In this document: piece after piece, positions 26,601 through 35,642 of the stretch | Position numbering within the stretch: the first letter of the stretch is position 1 | How the letters are laid out: the number at the start of each line of letters is the position of its first letter | Assembly (NCBI GenBank): GCA_017431405.1 | Contig: JAFRLB010000055.1 | Span: forward strand, 1-64,000 | Direction: 5' to 3' | Source: Erysipelotrichaceae bacterium | GTDB lineage: Bacteria > Bacillota_I > Bacilli_A > Erysipelotrichales > Erysipelotrichaceae | Length of the DNA stretch: 64,000 bases | Position numbers and translations under genes: made by a program | Notes under the pieces: generated by a model | Seen by the model: the letters and a program-made list of their open reading frames with translations, nothing else | Database searches by the model: none | What the model was told of the DNA's origin: nothing

Positions 26601-27055
26601 ATTAACAGGTTACGCAGTTCAGACATGCTGACGGTATTGCCTACCTGCAGCTTGATGATGTGCTTCTTAAATACGTTAACATCCGGCAGGTATCTTATCA
26701 AGGCTGCCGGGTGGGTTATGATTACCTTTGGTTCATCGTGGAAACAAAGCTGAGCTAAGGTCTCCATCTGACCCGCATACATCGTTGGGGTTGAGGCTAT
26801 GGCCTCTACTCTTAATGATTCTTCCACGCTGAAAAGCAGCACATCGTTCTCTAACAGGGGGGTCAGCTTCCTGTATAACTGCTGTGCTGTATATAAGTTG
26901 TTCTTTACGATGACCATCATTCGTGGATCCTGTTTGAATGAGGCCGCAACCGTAAGCGTTTCTGCTGTTGGTGTTAGAGCGGATAATCCAGGTTCCCTGT
27001 TAGTAAGGGCCCATACGGCTTCATCCCGCTGTAGCACTTTCCATAAATCAATCAT
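23648..27055 (-). CDS. mfd: Transcription-repair coupling factor Mfd
   Basis: 1,135 residues, full length. The N-terminal UvrB-like region has no helicase motifs. The RNA polymerase-interacting domain carries DYVVHNQYGIGRYQG (about residue 475). Translocase motifs follow: GDVGFGKTEVAM (Walker A), DEEQRFGV (DEEQ box), SATPIPRTL and QIRGRVGRSDR. It removes stalled polymerase and recruits UvrA. Its start overlaps the pth stop by four bases. Confidence 0.97.
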   Translation of the reverse strand: MIDLWKVLQRDEAVWALTNREPGLSALTPTAETLTVAASFKQDPRMMVIVKNNLYTAQQLYRKLTPLLENDVLLFSVEESLRVEAIASTPTMYAGQMETLAQLCFHDEPKVIITHPAALIRYLPDVNVFKKHIIKLQVGNTVSMSELRNLLIESGYRYTNRVDQPLTFSSRGDVIDVFTIQENDPVRIEFFDDEIDSIRFFNLSDQRTIKKVDSVELVPASILIYNEDFEEVEKKIRTQLERDLKRCDYPDELRGNVERDIDYLKNHIFEHYLYRYRCFFNETSNFLDYIDEPDIILSTGSEIEQNVTQLTEETTDFIRETFEAGNGLCYYSVYGDYHRIIEAHDAYNIGLFSDYKHPITSGIKPMYFPNLPIAKLVDEILRYTKIRKVVLALNENNQKMITEEMYNREIIAKDVVTFMPELFEEGFSFDDVIVLTARELFGVNIKKGRYSRKFNEAIQLDDYQDLNEGDYVVHNQYGIGRYQGIVTREIRGHHRDYLRILYKDDDELLVPLEQFKLVRKFVGSEGVGIRLNKIGSNVWNKTKEKLKEDVESIAARLVQLYSDREKNIGFAFSKDDERIKEFEKNFEFELTRDQKKAIREVKQDMESSKPMDRLLCGDVGFGKTEVAMVAAFKAINDLKQVAYLCPTTILSRQHYNTFVERFKGFPVKIALINRFVVESEQKKILQEVKEGKIDILIGTHRLLSEDVKFEDLGLLIIDEEQRFGVQAKEKIKELKRTIDVLSLSATPIPRTLQMSLIGVMSLSQLDTPPMNRMPIQTYVVEKNEYLIKEVIQRELARKGQVFYLHNNTTSIYELAAKLEIELPDARIGVAHGQMNREEIEDVMYHFINGDYDVLVCTTIIETGIDISNANTIIIDKADTFGLSQLYQIRGRVGRSDRIAYAYLMHDPQRQLSEVATKRLQAIKDFTELGSGYKIAMRDLTIRGAGDLLGEKQAGFINTVGMDMYLEMLQDALNEKKGIYVPHEELVQKKIDGVDGYIPENFAPQDYEKITLYQRIDKLKTIKQLNDLEEEITDRYGKLPNAVKLLFEKKRVEVMMNNYCFDRFDELEKESRLVLSEEFSQNVDGVKLFEEIMNLSSDIKLRYNHNKIALIFIKRKNWLQYLTKAMEIVERMGERK

Positions 27056-27621
27056 TTTTCTCCTCGGTTGTATTTATTCATAACAGACTGGAATGGTTCT
27101 GTCATGTACTCCTTTCCGGCTTGTGCTGCTCTTGAGATTGCTTCAAGCCAGGCTTTCTTTTCCTCACCGCCGCTTGTTCCTAAGACAAAGTCAATGGTGT
27201 CATGCTTGTTTTCACTGCCAATGCCGACTCTGATGCGGCAGAAGCTGTCAGTTCCAAGATGAGCAATGATGCTCTTAATGCCATTATGGCCACCGGCACT
27301 GCCCTTTTCTCTTAATCTTATCTTACCGGCCGGCAAGTCCAGATCATCATAGATGACAAGCACATCCTTTGTCGGGTCAAGGTGGTAATATCTAACGGCC
27401 TTGCCAACTGCCTCACCTGAATTGTTCATGTATGTCTGAGGTTTCATTAATACAATCTGTTCACCTCTGACATTAACCTTTTCCGTTAAGGCATTGAAGG
27501 TCTTCTTCTTTATTGACACATTGAGCAGGGAAGCTAATTCATCCATGGCTAAAAAACCAGTGTTGTGTCTGGTATGTTCATATTCTTTGCCTGGATTTCC
27601 TAAACCTACTATTAACTTCAT
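27052..27621 (-). CDS. pth: Peptidyl-tRNA hydrolase
   Basis: 189 residues. GLGNPGKEYEHTRHNTGF carries the catalytic His; MKPQTYMNNSGEAV and DDLDLPAGKIRLREKGSAGGHNG are also typical. It releases peptides from peptidyl-tRNA. First gene of the pth-mfd-rqcP-divIC operon. Confidence 0.96.
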   Translation of the reverse strand: MKLIVGLGNPGKEYEHTRHNTGFLAMDELASLLNVSIKKKTFNALTEKVNVRGEQIVLMKPQTYMNNSGEAVGKAVRYYHLDPTKDVLVIYDDLDLPAGKIRLREKGSAGGHNGIKSIIAHLGTDSFCRIRVGIGSENKHDTIDFVLGTSGGEEKKAWLEAISRAAQAGKEYMTEPFQSVMNKYNRGEK

Positions 27622-27672
27622 ATTCTCACTCCCGTGCCCTACTATTTTACACTATTTATTCCTAGTTACAAT

Positions 27673-28947
27673 CTAAAGTTGATTTATTACCCCACAGAAC
27701 ATGATCGTATTGCCCATGTATTCTATGAATATGAATGGACGGTCAACTACCATTTTAGTAATGTCCTGTGGACCAGGTCCGCCATACATCATGTCAACGG
27801 TATATGCCGCTGCCTTTATGCCCTCTTCATCAACGACAACCCGGCAGGCATGTTCTATCTGGTCAACTGCCATTGCTGTTTCCGTTAATTCACCAAATGG
27901 CTTCTTCTGACTGTCAAAGACACTGGTGATGCCCAACCTTGGTAAGGCTTCTTCCAATCTGAGTTTACTGTCAGTATCAAACTTTGGCAATGAAAGTTCT
28001 ACTCTGGCAGGTTCAAATATCATGCCTGGAGAACAGATCAGCTCTCCAACCTCACCACTTTCCATTAACTCTGATACACTGACGCCTTCATTAGGCATGA
28101 TGATCGCAAAGCTGCCGCCATCACCGAATATGTCCATGCAGCTGGTAAAGTTGCTGCCTTCATGGTATAAGATGGAAGCTGTCTTATGCATCATTTCAAC
28201 TTTTACATCCTGTTCTGTACCATGGAATACTTCAAGAGCAGTCTTTTCCTTTTCAAACTCGAACTGCCATCTGTTGGTATGGTATACCGTACTTGCCAAC
28301 ATCATTAATGTTGCCGGACTGATGCTAATTTCATTAATATGGTTACCCAGTAATTCACCGGTATTGTCATTCATCCAGGACTTAAAGGCCTTATGATAAT
28401 CCTCACTGGCCATGTCACCGGAAAATACCGGTACATAGAAATAGTCTGATTCCTGTTTCAGAATGTCTTCATTGAAATCGACTGATTGATTTAACCAGAT
28501 GGAATTGGCAAACTGTGTTGTGGTCTTATCTGACTTAACATAGAACCTGTTCCAGATAGCCTGATAATCAAACACCAGTGAATCTTCCTTAACACCTAAG
28601 GTCTTGATTATTTCTTCCCTGGCCTCCCCTTGAGCAAGTCCAGCCAAAGCCGCCAGATTAAAGTAAATGTTAAGCGGTGAAAATACCGTATTCTTCTCAG
28701 TGGTCAGAATGTCTTTCATCAACCTTAAGGAAAAATCAGGCAGTTTTCCTTCAGTGACTGTGCCATTATTCCTGCCACTGGACTTATATGATTCCACACC
28801 TGAAACCAGGTATTGTTCATAATCAAAATCTGCTATTTCTGCCTGTTGTTGCTCGCCCTGATGTACTTCCAGATCAGGTTCCTTCTGACAGCCGCTGATC
28901 AATAACATCATGACGCATAGTAATACACTAATCAGTTTTCTGGTCAC
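27673..28947 (-). CDS. Serpin-family lipoprotein (serine protease inhibitor)
   Basis: 424 residues from a GTG start (GGGAGT ribosome site). Lipobox LLISGCQ followed by a Glu/Gln-rich linker of about 40 residues, then a complete serpin fold: FSPLNIYFNLAALAGLAQGEAREEI, the VYHTNRWQFEF breach-region segment, the hinge VDEEGIKAAAYT and the C-terminal DRPFIFIEYMGNTIMFCGVI. The hinge keeps small residues, so an inhibitory serpin is plausible. The P1 residue falls within MMYGG but cannot be fixed from sequence. It overlaps miaA by 20 bases, so it is transcribed with mutL-miaA. Confidence 0.9.
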   Translation of the reverse strand: MTRKLISVLLCVMMLLISGCQKEPDLEVHQGEQQQAEIADFDYEQYLVSGVESYKSSGRNNGTVTEGKLPDFSLRLMKDILTTEKNTVFSPLNIYFNLAALAGLAQGEAREEIIKTLGVKEDSLVFDYQAIWNRFYVKSDKTTTQFANSIWLNQSVDFNEDILKQESDYFYVPVFSGDMASEDYHKAFKSWMNDNTGELLGNHINEISISPATLMMLASTVYHTNRWQFEFEKEKTALEVFHGTEQDVKVEMMHKTASILYHEGSNFTSCMDIFGDGGSFAIIMPNEGVSVSELMESGEVGELICSPGMIFEPARVELSLPKFDTDSKLRLEEALPRLGITSVFDSQKKPFGELTETAMAVDQIEHACRVVVDEEGIKAAAYTVDMMYGGPGPQDITKMVVDRPFIFIEYMGNTIMFCGVINQL

Positions 28948-29839
28948 AATACCACTCCCTTATGTCTTCTGTGATCTCTTCAAAATAACCATCCTTAAGA
29001 ACATCATACCATTTTACCGGCATCTGATTATTCCACCAGGTATACTGTCGCTTAGCAAATTGTCTGGTATGCGTCTTAATTAATTCCCTTGTGTCTTCCA
29101 GGGTCATATTTCCCAGGAAATAATCCCTGAACTCCTTATATCCTATGCCATGCAGACCATGCATGTCCCAGTCATACTTTTCGTTCAGCTTATTGACTTC
29201 ATCAAGTAAGCCTGCTTCAAACATCAGATCTACTCTCTTATTTATTCTTTCCTTTAACAGAGTTCTGTCCATGGTTAAACCGATGATTTTGGCATCATAG
29301 ATCATCTCATGTTTCTGTTCAGCTTCCTGTTCACTCTTAAGGTTCCCGCTTTCCGCCATCTGTAAGGCTCTAACGATCCTTCTGCGGTTATTAGGATGTA
29401 TTACTTCCGTTGCCTTAGGGTCAAGTTTCAGAAGTCTCTGATACAGTTCTTCCGTATCTTCATCCTCATATTCGTTTAATTCAGTGTCGATCTTTGTAAA
29501 GGCGTAGTCATATAACAATGCCTTAATATATAAGCCGGTACCACCGACTATAATCGGCAGTTTACCTCTTGAAGCTATTTCCTCTATCTTTTTTCTGGCA
29601 TCTTGTTGAAACTGTTGAACAGAGTAGTCATCACCTACATTCTTATAGTCCAGTAAGTGATGAGGTATGCCCTGCATTTCTGCTTCAGTAACCTTGGCAC
29701 TGCCAATGTTTAATTCCTTATAAACCTGAATACTGTCTCCGTTGATAATTTCCCCGTTAAAAAGCTGTGCGAGTCTTACTCCCACATCACTTTTTCCGAC
29801 AGCTGTCGGTCCTACTACCGCAATTACCTTATAAGACAC
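28928..29839 (-). CDS. miaA: tRNA dimethylallyltransferase
   Basis: 303 residues with P-loop GPTAVGKSDVG, NGDSIQVYKELNIGSAK, GGTGLYIKALLYD and HTRQFAKRQYTWW. It adds the dimethylallyl group to A37 of tRNAs reading UNN codons. Overlaps mutL by 11 bases and the serpin gene by 20 bases. Confidence 0.96.
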   Translation of the reverse strand: MSYKVIAVVGPTAVGKSDVGVRLAQLFNGEIINGDSIQVYKELNIGSAKVTEAEMQGIPHHLLDYKNVGDDYSVQQFQQDARKKIEEIASRGKLPIIVGGTGLYIKALLYDYAFTKIDTELNEYEDEDTEELYQRLLKLDPKATEVIHPNNRRRIVRALQMAESGNLKSEQEAEQKHEMIYDAKIIGLTMDRTLLKERINKRVDLMFEAGLLDEVNKLNEKYDWDMHGLHGIGYKEFRDYFLGNMTLEDTRELIKTHTRQFAKRQYTWWNNQMPVKWYDVLKDGYFEEITEDIREWYCDQKTD

Positions 29840-31559
29840 GCTTGAACTCCTTCTGTAGCTGTGTTTCGGAAATGGCCATCATGGTCGGTCTGCCATGAGG
29901 GCAGTTAAACGGCTGAATGCACTGACCTAATCTGCTTAACAGCTTTCTCGCCTCCAAGGCATCCAGACGGTGATTGAACCTGATGGAACTGTGGCAGGCT
30001 AAGGTAGCTATCTTGTCCTTCCTGATTTCCAACATGTTCATTTTCTTTTCATTTAATATTTCATTCACCAGATCCTTGATGAATTCCGTTTCATTTATCT
30101 CGTCAAACCAGATCGGTACCTGTCTGACCAGGGCACTCTTATTGGAGAATGCTTCTAACTTCATGCCGATGCTGGCAAAGACTTCATTGATCTTGTCTAG
30201 TTGCTCAAATTCCGCAGGTGTCAATTCAATGATCAATGGAACTAAAAGTTCCTGCATCATTACATCATTGTTTTCAACCTGCTTCTGAATGTCTTCATAC
30301 ATGCATCTTTCCATGGCTGCGTGCTGGTCAACAATGTAAAGATTCTCGTCGTCACAGGCCAGTATGTAATTGCCATGTAATTGGGCCAGATAGGTAAATC
30401 TTTCTACCAATACGACCGGTTCTTCCTTTTTTTCTGCTACAGGTTCATAGGCTTCAACGGCTTCCTGCAACATGTAATCCTGTTTCTGAACAGGCTGATA
30501 ATTGTATCCGGCCTCAAATAAAGGTGTTTCCTCTACTTTAATGCTCTGCTTTGGCAGCTTTATTTCACCCGGTTTAAACTGTTTCTTTAATATTTCATTG
30601 ATGTTGTTCTGAATGAGGGAACATAACTGTCTTTCCTTTGAAAGTCTGATTTCCCACTTTGAAGGATGAACGTTAACATCAACCAGCTGATAGTCTACGT
30701 CGATGTTTAATACACAGATAGGATAACGGTCAGGCATCATGAATTCCCTGTAGGCATCAATGATGGCCTTCTGAATCAGAAAGCTTCTTACAATACGGCC
30801 GTTAATGAAACAGGTAATGAACTGCTTGCCGGAACGGTTAATGCTAGGGAGTACCAGTACACCTCTTACCTTGAAGTCATAGTCATTGAATTCAACAGGA
30901 ATACTGTTCTTGGCAATTTCCAGACCATAGATATGCATCATGGTCTCATCAAGATTACCATTACCAGGAGTCCGTAATTTCAGTTTATCGTCACTGTATA
31001 ATTCAAAGGCAATACCAGGATTGCCAAGAGCAAATTTCTGCATCAGATCGATGATGGCATTTAACTCAACATTACCGCTTTTTAAATGCTTTAATCTTGC
31101 CGGGGTCTTATGAAACAGATTCTGAACTCTGATCGTTGTTCCCTTACTGCTGGCGGCTGGTCCGGCCTTTACGATCTTACCGAACTCAATGTCTATTCCC
31201 GTAGAACTGTTACCGTCACTGGTTAATAAGGATGTCTTACTTACTGAGGCAATTGAAGGTAAGGCTTCACCTCTGAAACCCATGGTATGAATGTCCCATA
31301 AGTCCTCAGTACGTCTGATCTTACTGGTCGCATGTCTGTTAAAGGCCTTAACGGCATCTTCCTGATCCATGCCTGTGCCATTATCAATAACCTCAATTGA
31401 ATCTCTGCCGCCGTTTTCTACCTTGACAATGATCTTGGTAGCTTCGGCATCAATTGAGTTTTCCACCAGTTCCTTGACTACGCCCATTGGTTTTTCAACC
31501 ACTTCACCGGCCGCAATCATGTTTGTAAGATGTTCATCCAAAACGTGTATTTTACTCAT
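29829..31559 (-). CDS. mutL: DNA mismatch repair protein MutL
   Basis: 576 residues. GHKL ATPase motifs: ELVENSIDA, DNGTGM, TMGFRGEALPSIASV. The C-terminal part contains the endonuclease-type QHAAMERCMYED and ACHSSIRFN plus CPHGRPT, as in Gram-positive MutL. It heads the mutL-miaA-serpin unit. mutS lies 22 kb away in this window, whereas many Firmicutes keep mutS and mutL adjacent. Confidence 0.96.
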   Translation of the reverse strand: MSKIHVLDEHLTNMIAAGEVVEKPMGVVKELVENSIDAEATKIIVKVENGGRDSIEVIDNGTGMDQEDAVKAFNRHATSKIRRTEDLWDIHTMGFRGEALPSIASVSKTSLLTSDGNSSTGIDIEFGKIVKAGPAASSKGTTIRVQNLFHKTPARLKHLKSGNVELNAIIDLMQKFALGNPGIAFELYSDDKLKLRTPGNGNLDETMMHIYGLEIAKNSIPVEFNDYDFKVRGVLVLPSINRSGKQFITCFINGRIVRSFLIQKAIIDAYREFMMPDRYPICVLNIDVDYQLVDVNVHPSKWEIRLSKERQLCSLIQNNINEILKKQFKPGEIKLPKQSIKVEETPLFEAGYNYQPVQKQDYMLQEAVEAYEPVAEKKEEPVVLVERFTYLAQLHGNYILACDDENLYIVDQHAAMERCMYEDIQKQVENNDVMMQELLVPLIIELTPAEFEQLDKINEVFASIGMKLEAFSNKSALVRQVPIWFDEINETEFIKDLVNEILNEKKMNMLEIRKDKIATLACHSSIRFNHRLDALEARKLLSRLGQCIQPFNCPHGRPTMMAISETQLQKEFKRVL

Positions 31560-31606
31560 ATCATCAGTCCCTTATAATCATTATACAATATTTAAAGGCA
31601 TAGACT

Positions 31607-31630
31607 AAGGGAAGTCCTGTGACTTCCCTT
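31607..31630 (-). terminator. Stem-loop after uxuB
   Basis: AAGGGAAGTC and GACTTCCCTT (exact 10-bp stem, 4-base loop) just past the uxuB stop. There is no adjoining T-run, so it may be an mRNA 3'-end hairpin rather than an efficient terminator. Confidence 0.6.
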
Positions 31631-31635
31631 ATTGA

Positions 31636-33150
31636 TTAAACGTATTTTTCCAGTGTCTTTCTGACTGCTCCCTTTTCCCTTAACATTTCATTTAAGTAAG
31701 CAGTTATCTTATCAGCCAGACCCTGTTCTTCAAGATCAACACCGAAGATTCTTTCGTTCTTCAGAATGCTCATGATATCTTTCTTTTCAACCGTAGCACC
31801 TAATTCATAATTCATGATCGGTGTTAACTCACCAAGCATTGGATCACTTGGTAACTCAAATTTTTCACCCAGATCATTAATGCCTGTCAGATATCTTAAC
31901 CAGCCGGCAAATACCAGCGGGATATATGTCAGTTCATTAAGATCCTTACCCTTGGCAACATAGGCCTTAAGTGTTTCACCGAATCTTACCGGTAACTTCT
32001 GAGAAGTATCCATGGCAATACGCTGTGGTGCATCAGGCATGAATGGGTTTGTCAGTCTGACATTGATTACTGTATCCAGGAATTCTCTTGGCTTGATGAT
32101 GCCCGGGTCAGTTACGACAGGTAATCCTTCATCATAGCCAATATGTCTGGCTAACTTATCCAATACTTCATCATTCATTTCTTCATAGATCAGATGATGG
32201 TCTAATAAGCAGCCATAAACAGCTAAGGCTGTATGTACCGGATTCAGACAGGTACATACCTTCATCTTTTCAACCTTATCAACCGTATCACGGTCTGTAA
32301 AGATGATTCCTTCCTTATCCCAGGCTGGCTTGCCATTACGGAAGTCATCCTCAATGATCAGATACTGACTTTCCTCAGCGTTAACGAAACAGTTCATGTA
32401 GTAAGAAGTATCATGCAGATCTTCCAAACCGTCGTTTCTTAACATTTCGGCAACCTTGCCATCCGGTCTAGGAGTGATCTTATCGATCATGGAAATTGGG
32501 AAGCTTACTTCATTATTCAGATATTCAATGAAGCCATTGTCATTCCAACTTTCCGCAAACTTCATGATGCCACTCTTTAGTACATCGCCATTATGTGAAC
32601 AGTTATCATGACTGCTTAAGGTTAATGGGTAAGCACCGTTTTCATAACGGTACCATAACAGTGAAGCAACGACCCCAATGTAGGAATCAGTTTCAAATGG
32701 CTTCTCGCAGGTTTCAGCTACTCTGTAGCCTTTTTCAGTAATGGTATAGCTTACAACCTGTAAGCTCTTCTTAGCGAAGATCTCCTTTAATCTTTCGATT
32801 TCATCAATTCTTACACTTTCAGCGATTGAACCGACAACTCTCTTATTAACATTACCATCACTCTTCAAAGTAACCGCAACGTACAAGTTATCATAGGCTC
32901 TGTAATATGTATCAATGTCACTGCCCTTACGGCCGCTGACAACGATCAGGCCCTTATCAATGATTCCTTTATCTAATAATTTATCGCAATAAACAGCTTC
33001 AAAGGCTCTGAATAAGTTTCCAGAACCAAAGTGAACCCAGACTGGCTCTTCTGTTGTTTCAGCTATCATCTTATTTCTGTCATAGGAATATACTTCATAA
33101 CCCTTATCGAGCCAACTCTGTTTTTCCTGTTGAACATTTATGAGTTTCAT
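31636..33150 (-). CDS. uxuB: Mannonate/fructuronate oxidoreductase (UxuB-like)
   Basis: 504 residues of the polyol-specific long-chain dehydrogenase family: WVHFGSGNLFRAFEAVYCD near the start, YTITEKGYR, SHDNCSHNGDVLK, MIDKITPRPD and the C-terminal domain catalytic region. It interconverts D-fructuronate and D-mannonate with NAD(H). Directly adjoins uxuA (one-base overlap), which makes uronate catabolism the best reading, although tagaturonate reductase is possible by homology. Confidence 0.88.
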   Translation of the reverse strand: MKLINVQQEKQSWLDKGYEVYSYDRNKMIAETTEEPVWVHFGSGNLFRAFEAVYCDKLLDKGIIDKGLIVVSGRKGSDIDTYYRAYDNLYVAVTLKSDGNVNKRVVGSIAESVRIDEIERLKEIFAKKSLQVVSYTITEKGYRVAETCEKPFETDSYIGVVASLLWYRYENGAYPLTLSSHDNCSHNGDVLKSGIMKFAESWNDNGFIEYLNNEVSFPISMIDKITPRPDGKVAEMLRNDGLEDLHDTSYYMNCFVNAEESQYLIIEDDFRNGKPAWDKEGIIFTDRDTVDKVEKMKVCTCLNPVHTALAVYGCLLDHHLIYEEMNDEVLDKLARHIGYDEGLPVVTDPGIIKPREFLDTVINVRLTNPFMPDAPQRIAMDTSQKLPVRFGETLKAYVAKGKDLNELTYIPLVFAGWLRYLTGINDLGEKFELPSDPMLGELTPIMNYELGATVEKKDIMSILKNERIFGVDLEEQGLADKITAYLNEMLREKGAVRKTLEKYV

Positions 33151-34217
33151 TATCTTTCTCCCTTATCAATGGCTTCCCATAAGCCACAGATATATGCAGC
33201 TCCTAATGCTCTGTCATATAATCCATATCCAGGCATTGCCACCTCATCCCATATCATTCTGCCATGGTCTGGTCTGATAGGTCCTGAAAAGCCTATGTCA
33301 TGTAATGCTTTCACTATCTCATACATGTCAAAGCTGCCATCTGAAGATAAATGAGCCGCTTCCTCAAAGTCATCTCTGCTGTTGAACTTCAGGTTTCTGA
33401 CATGAGCAAAGTGGATCCTTCCCTTCAATGACCTTATCATTGCCGGTAAGTCATTATCCAGGTTTGTTCCATAAGAACCTGAACAGAATGTAACACCATT
33501 ATGTTCATCATCTACCATCTTCATCATCCTGTGGATGTTTTCCATGTTGGTGATTATTCTCGGTAAGCCAAATACACTCCAGGCCGGATCATCTGGATGG
33601 ATAGCCATCTTGATGTCATACTTGTTACATACAGGCATTATCTTCTCTAAGAAGTACTTAAGATTATCAAACAGCTTGTCTTCATCTACATCACTGTACA
33701 TCTCAAACAGTTCCTTTACATGAGCCATTCTCTCTGGCTCCCAGCCAGGCATGACTGTTCCGTTCATATCTGAGGAGATCGATTCAAACATCTTCTCAGG
33801 TACTAATTCATCTACGGCCTTCTGAGTATAAGCCAGTACTGTTGAACCATCTGCTCTTCTTCTGGCCAGTTCTGTTCTGGTCCAGTCGAATACCGGCATG
33901 AAGTTATAACATACCAGATGGATGTCTTCCTTGCCTAAGTTCTCTAATGTTTCAATATAGTTCTTTATGTAAAGATCTCTGTTGCCCTTACCGGTCTTGA
34001 TGTCATCGTGGATGTTTACTGATTCTATGCCTGAGATATGAAGTCCTGCTTCTTCTACTTCATTCTTAAGAGCTCTTATTTCTTCTCTTGTCCATACTTC
34101 ACCAGGCTGCTTATCATACAGGGTCGTTATTACACCTGTCACATAGGCTGTCTGTCTTATCTGCTTTAATGTTACGGTATCAAACTTACTGCCGTACCAG
34201 CGCATTGTCATTTCCAT
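33150..34217 (-). CDS. uxuA: Mannonate dehydratase
   Basis: 355 residues. Motifs of UxuA include VTGVITTLYDKQPGEVW, LVCYNFMPVFDWTRT, MAIHPDDPAWSVFGLPRI, FCSGSYG, HFAHVRN and RPDHGRMIW, containing the Cys/His/Asp metal ligands. It dehydrates D-mannonate to 2-keto-3-deoxygluconate. uxaC, kdgK and kdgA are not in the window and would have to be elsewhere. Confidence 0.95.
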   Translation of the reverse strand: MEMTMRWYGSKFDTVTLKQIRQTAYVTGVITTLYDKQPGEVWTREEIRALKNEVEEAGLHISGIESVNIHDDIKTGKGNRDLYIKNYIETLENLGKEDIHLVCYNFMPVFDWTRTELARRRADGSTVLAYTQKAVDELVPEKMFESISSDMNGTVMPGWEPERMAHVKELFEMYSDVDEDKLFDNLKYFLEKIMPVCNKYDIKMAIHPDDPAWSVFGLPRIITNMENIHRMMKMVDDEHNGVTFCSGSYGTNLDNDLPAMIRSLKGRIHFAHVRNLKFNSRDDFEEAAHLSSDGSFDMYEIVKALHDIGFSGPIRPDHGRMIWDEVAMPGYGLYDRALGAAYICGLWEAIDKGER

Positions 34218-34220
34218 AAG

Positions 34221-35642
34221 CTATTCTCCAATCAATACTTTTACTGCCTTTAACAATGTATCGTCATCACCGACGTTACCAGGGAATATTACATAAGGTA
34301 TGTCCGGGAACTTGGAATTCTCGTCAGCTATCCAGACCGGTACACCAGGCTGAATCCGACCGGCAACTCTTGCCTTTCTGATTGATAAACCCTTAGTTCC
34401 AACATCGGCTGAGGTTATGCCACCCTTGGCAACGACAAATGACGGTTCTACATTTAATCTCTTTACTAACTGTAACACACAGTCAGATATTCTGGTACTC
34501 CTTTTCAGAGCTTTTTCCTTTGTATCGTCAGGGAAACTCATTACCTGCCTTTCCGTAAAGGCAACGGCGATCTTTCCGGAATTGATTATTCTTTCCTCTT
34601 CTTCAAGACAGTGCCTTATTTCCCTTTCAATTGTTTCATCATCCTCTAAGATCAGTGATGACTTAAAGGCCACAGGTACTGTATTTTCAAGTGTCAGTAA
34701 CTGGTTGAGCTGTCTGGTTGTCTTATCAGTATGAGAGCCGACAACTACTATGCCACCCTTATTCTCAGAAGTCTTCTTTACCATTTCTTCCTTCTTGAGA
34801 AGCGGTTTTTCACTTATGCCGCCAACACATCTGACAAAGGAAGCTGCACTTCTGTACATGAAGACTTTTCCCTGTGAAATGGCCCTGTATAAGGCCAGAC
34901 AAAATACCTTTACATCGACATAGTCGATCGCATTTACTATTATTCTTCTATGATCAGCTGCCTTAAGCAGTTTATCTGTGATCTTATCTACTTCAGCGTT
35001 TCTTAATTCATCAAGAGTAACACTGATGACATCTTCCTTCTTATAGGTTCCCTGACACTTTTCTTCAATGTATTCCTTAAGATCTGAACTTACATAGCCA
35101 AAGGTCTGGTCCCTGGCAAATTCCGTTTCACCGCACGGTACCATTTCTTTGCCGTATCTTACATAGTGAATGTCATTAAGCGTAAATCTGTTTCCTTCCT
35201 TGAAGAACGGGAACAGAATGTCACCGTCTACCTTGCCATACTGACTCAGTAATCCCCTGCACAGTATGTCTGTTTCCAGAGGATAATGTCCTCTTAAGGT
35301 TGAATCGCCACGTGAAATGAAGAAATACTTTCTGCCTGTCTTTTCAGCAGCTAAGCTTACGTTATTAACTATCTCTTCATGTAAGGTCGTTGTTTCTGCG
35401 ACACTTAAGGCTCTGGAATTTGTCAGAATGAAAAACAGTCTGTCAGTTTTAAAGGCTTCAGTTAATGTTTCAACCTTCCAGTCAGTATAAACATTTACGT
35501 CATGAACTGTCTGAACACCCGTAGGGTCATCATCAAGCACAACGAAAACATGATCGTCCTTTTCAATTTCCCTATTAAGAAGATCATCAATTTCAATATC
35601 AGGATATCTGTATGAATTAAGAATATCGGCTGATATGTTCAT
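34221..35642 (-). CDS. Four-carbon acid sugar kinase family protein (DUF1537)
   Basis: 473 residues: an N-terminal domain with VVLDDDPTGVQTVHDVNVYTDW and ISRGDSTLRGHYPLE, and a C-terminal nucleotide-binding domain with VVAKGGITSADVGTKGL and VIFPGNVGDDDTLL. The family phosphorylates tetronates and 3-oxo-tetronates (OtnK, LtnD-linked kinases), and some members other sugar acids. It follows the racemase-like gene with a one-base overlap and precedes uxuA by three bases. The true substrate here is open. Confidence 0.88.
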   Translation of the reverse strand: MNISADILNSYRYPDIEIDDLLNREIEKDDHVFVVLDDDPTGVQTVHDVNVYTDWKVETLTEAFKTDRLFFILTNSRALSVAETTTLHEEIVNNVSLAAEKTGRKYFFISRGDSTLRGHYPLETDILCRGLLSQYGKVDGDILFPFFKEGNRFTLNDIHYVRYGKEMVPCGETEFARDQTFGYVSSDLKEYIEEKCQGTYKKEDVISVTLDELRNAEVDKITDKLLKAADHRRIIVNAIDYVDVKVFCLALYRAISQGKVFMYRSAASFVRCVGGISEKPLLKKEEMVKKTSENKGGIVVVGSHTDKTTRQLNQLLTLENTVPVAFKSSLILEDDETIEREIRHCLEEEERIINSGKIAVAFTERQVMSFPDDTKEKALKRSTRISDCVLQLVKRLNVEPSFVVAKGGITSADVGTKGLSIRKARVAGRIQPGVPVWIADENSKFPDIPYVIFPGNVGDDDTLLKAVKVLIGE

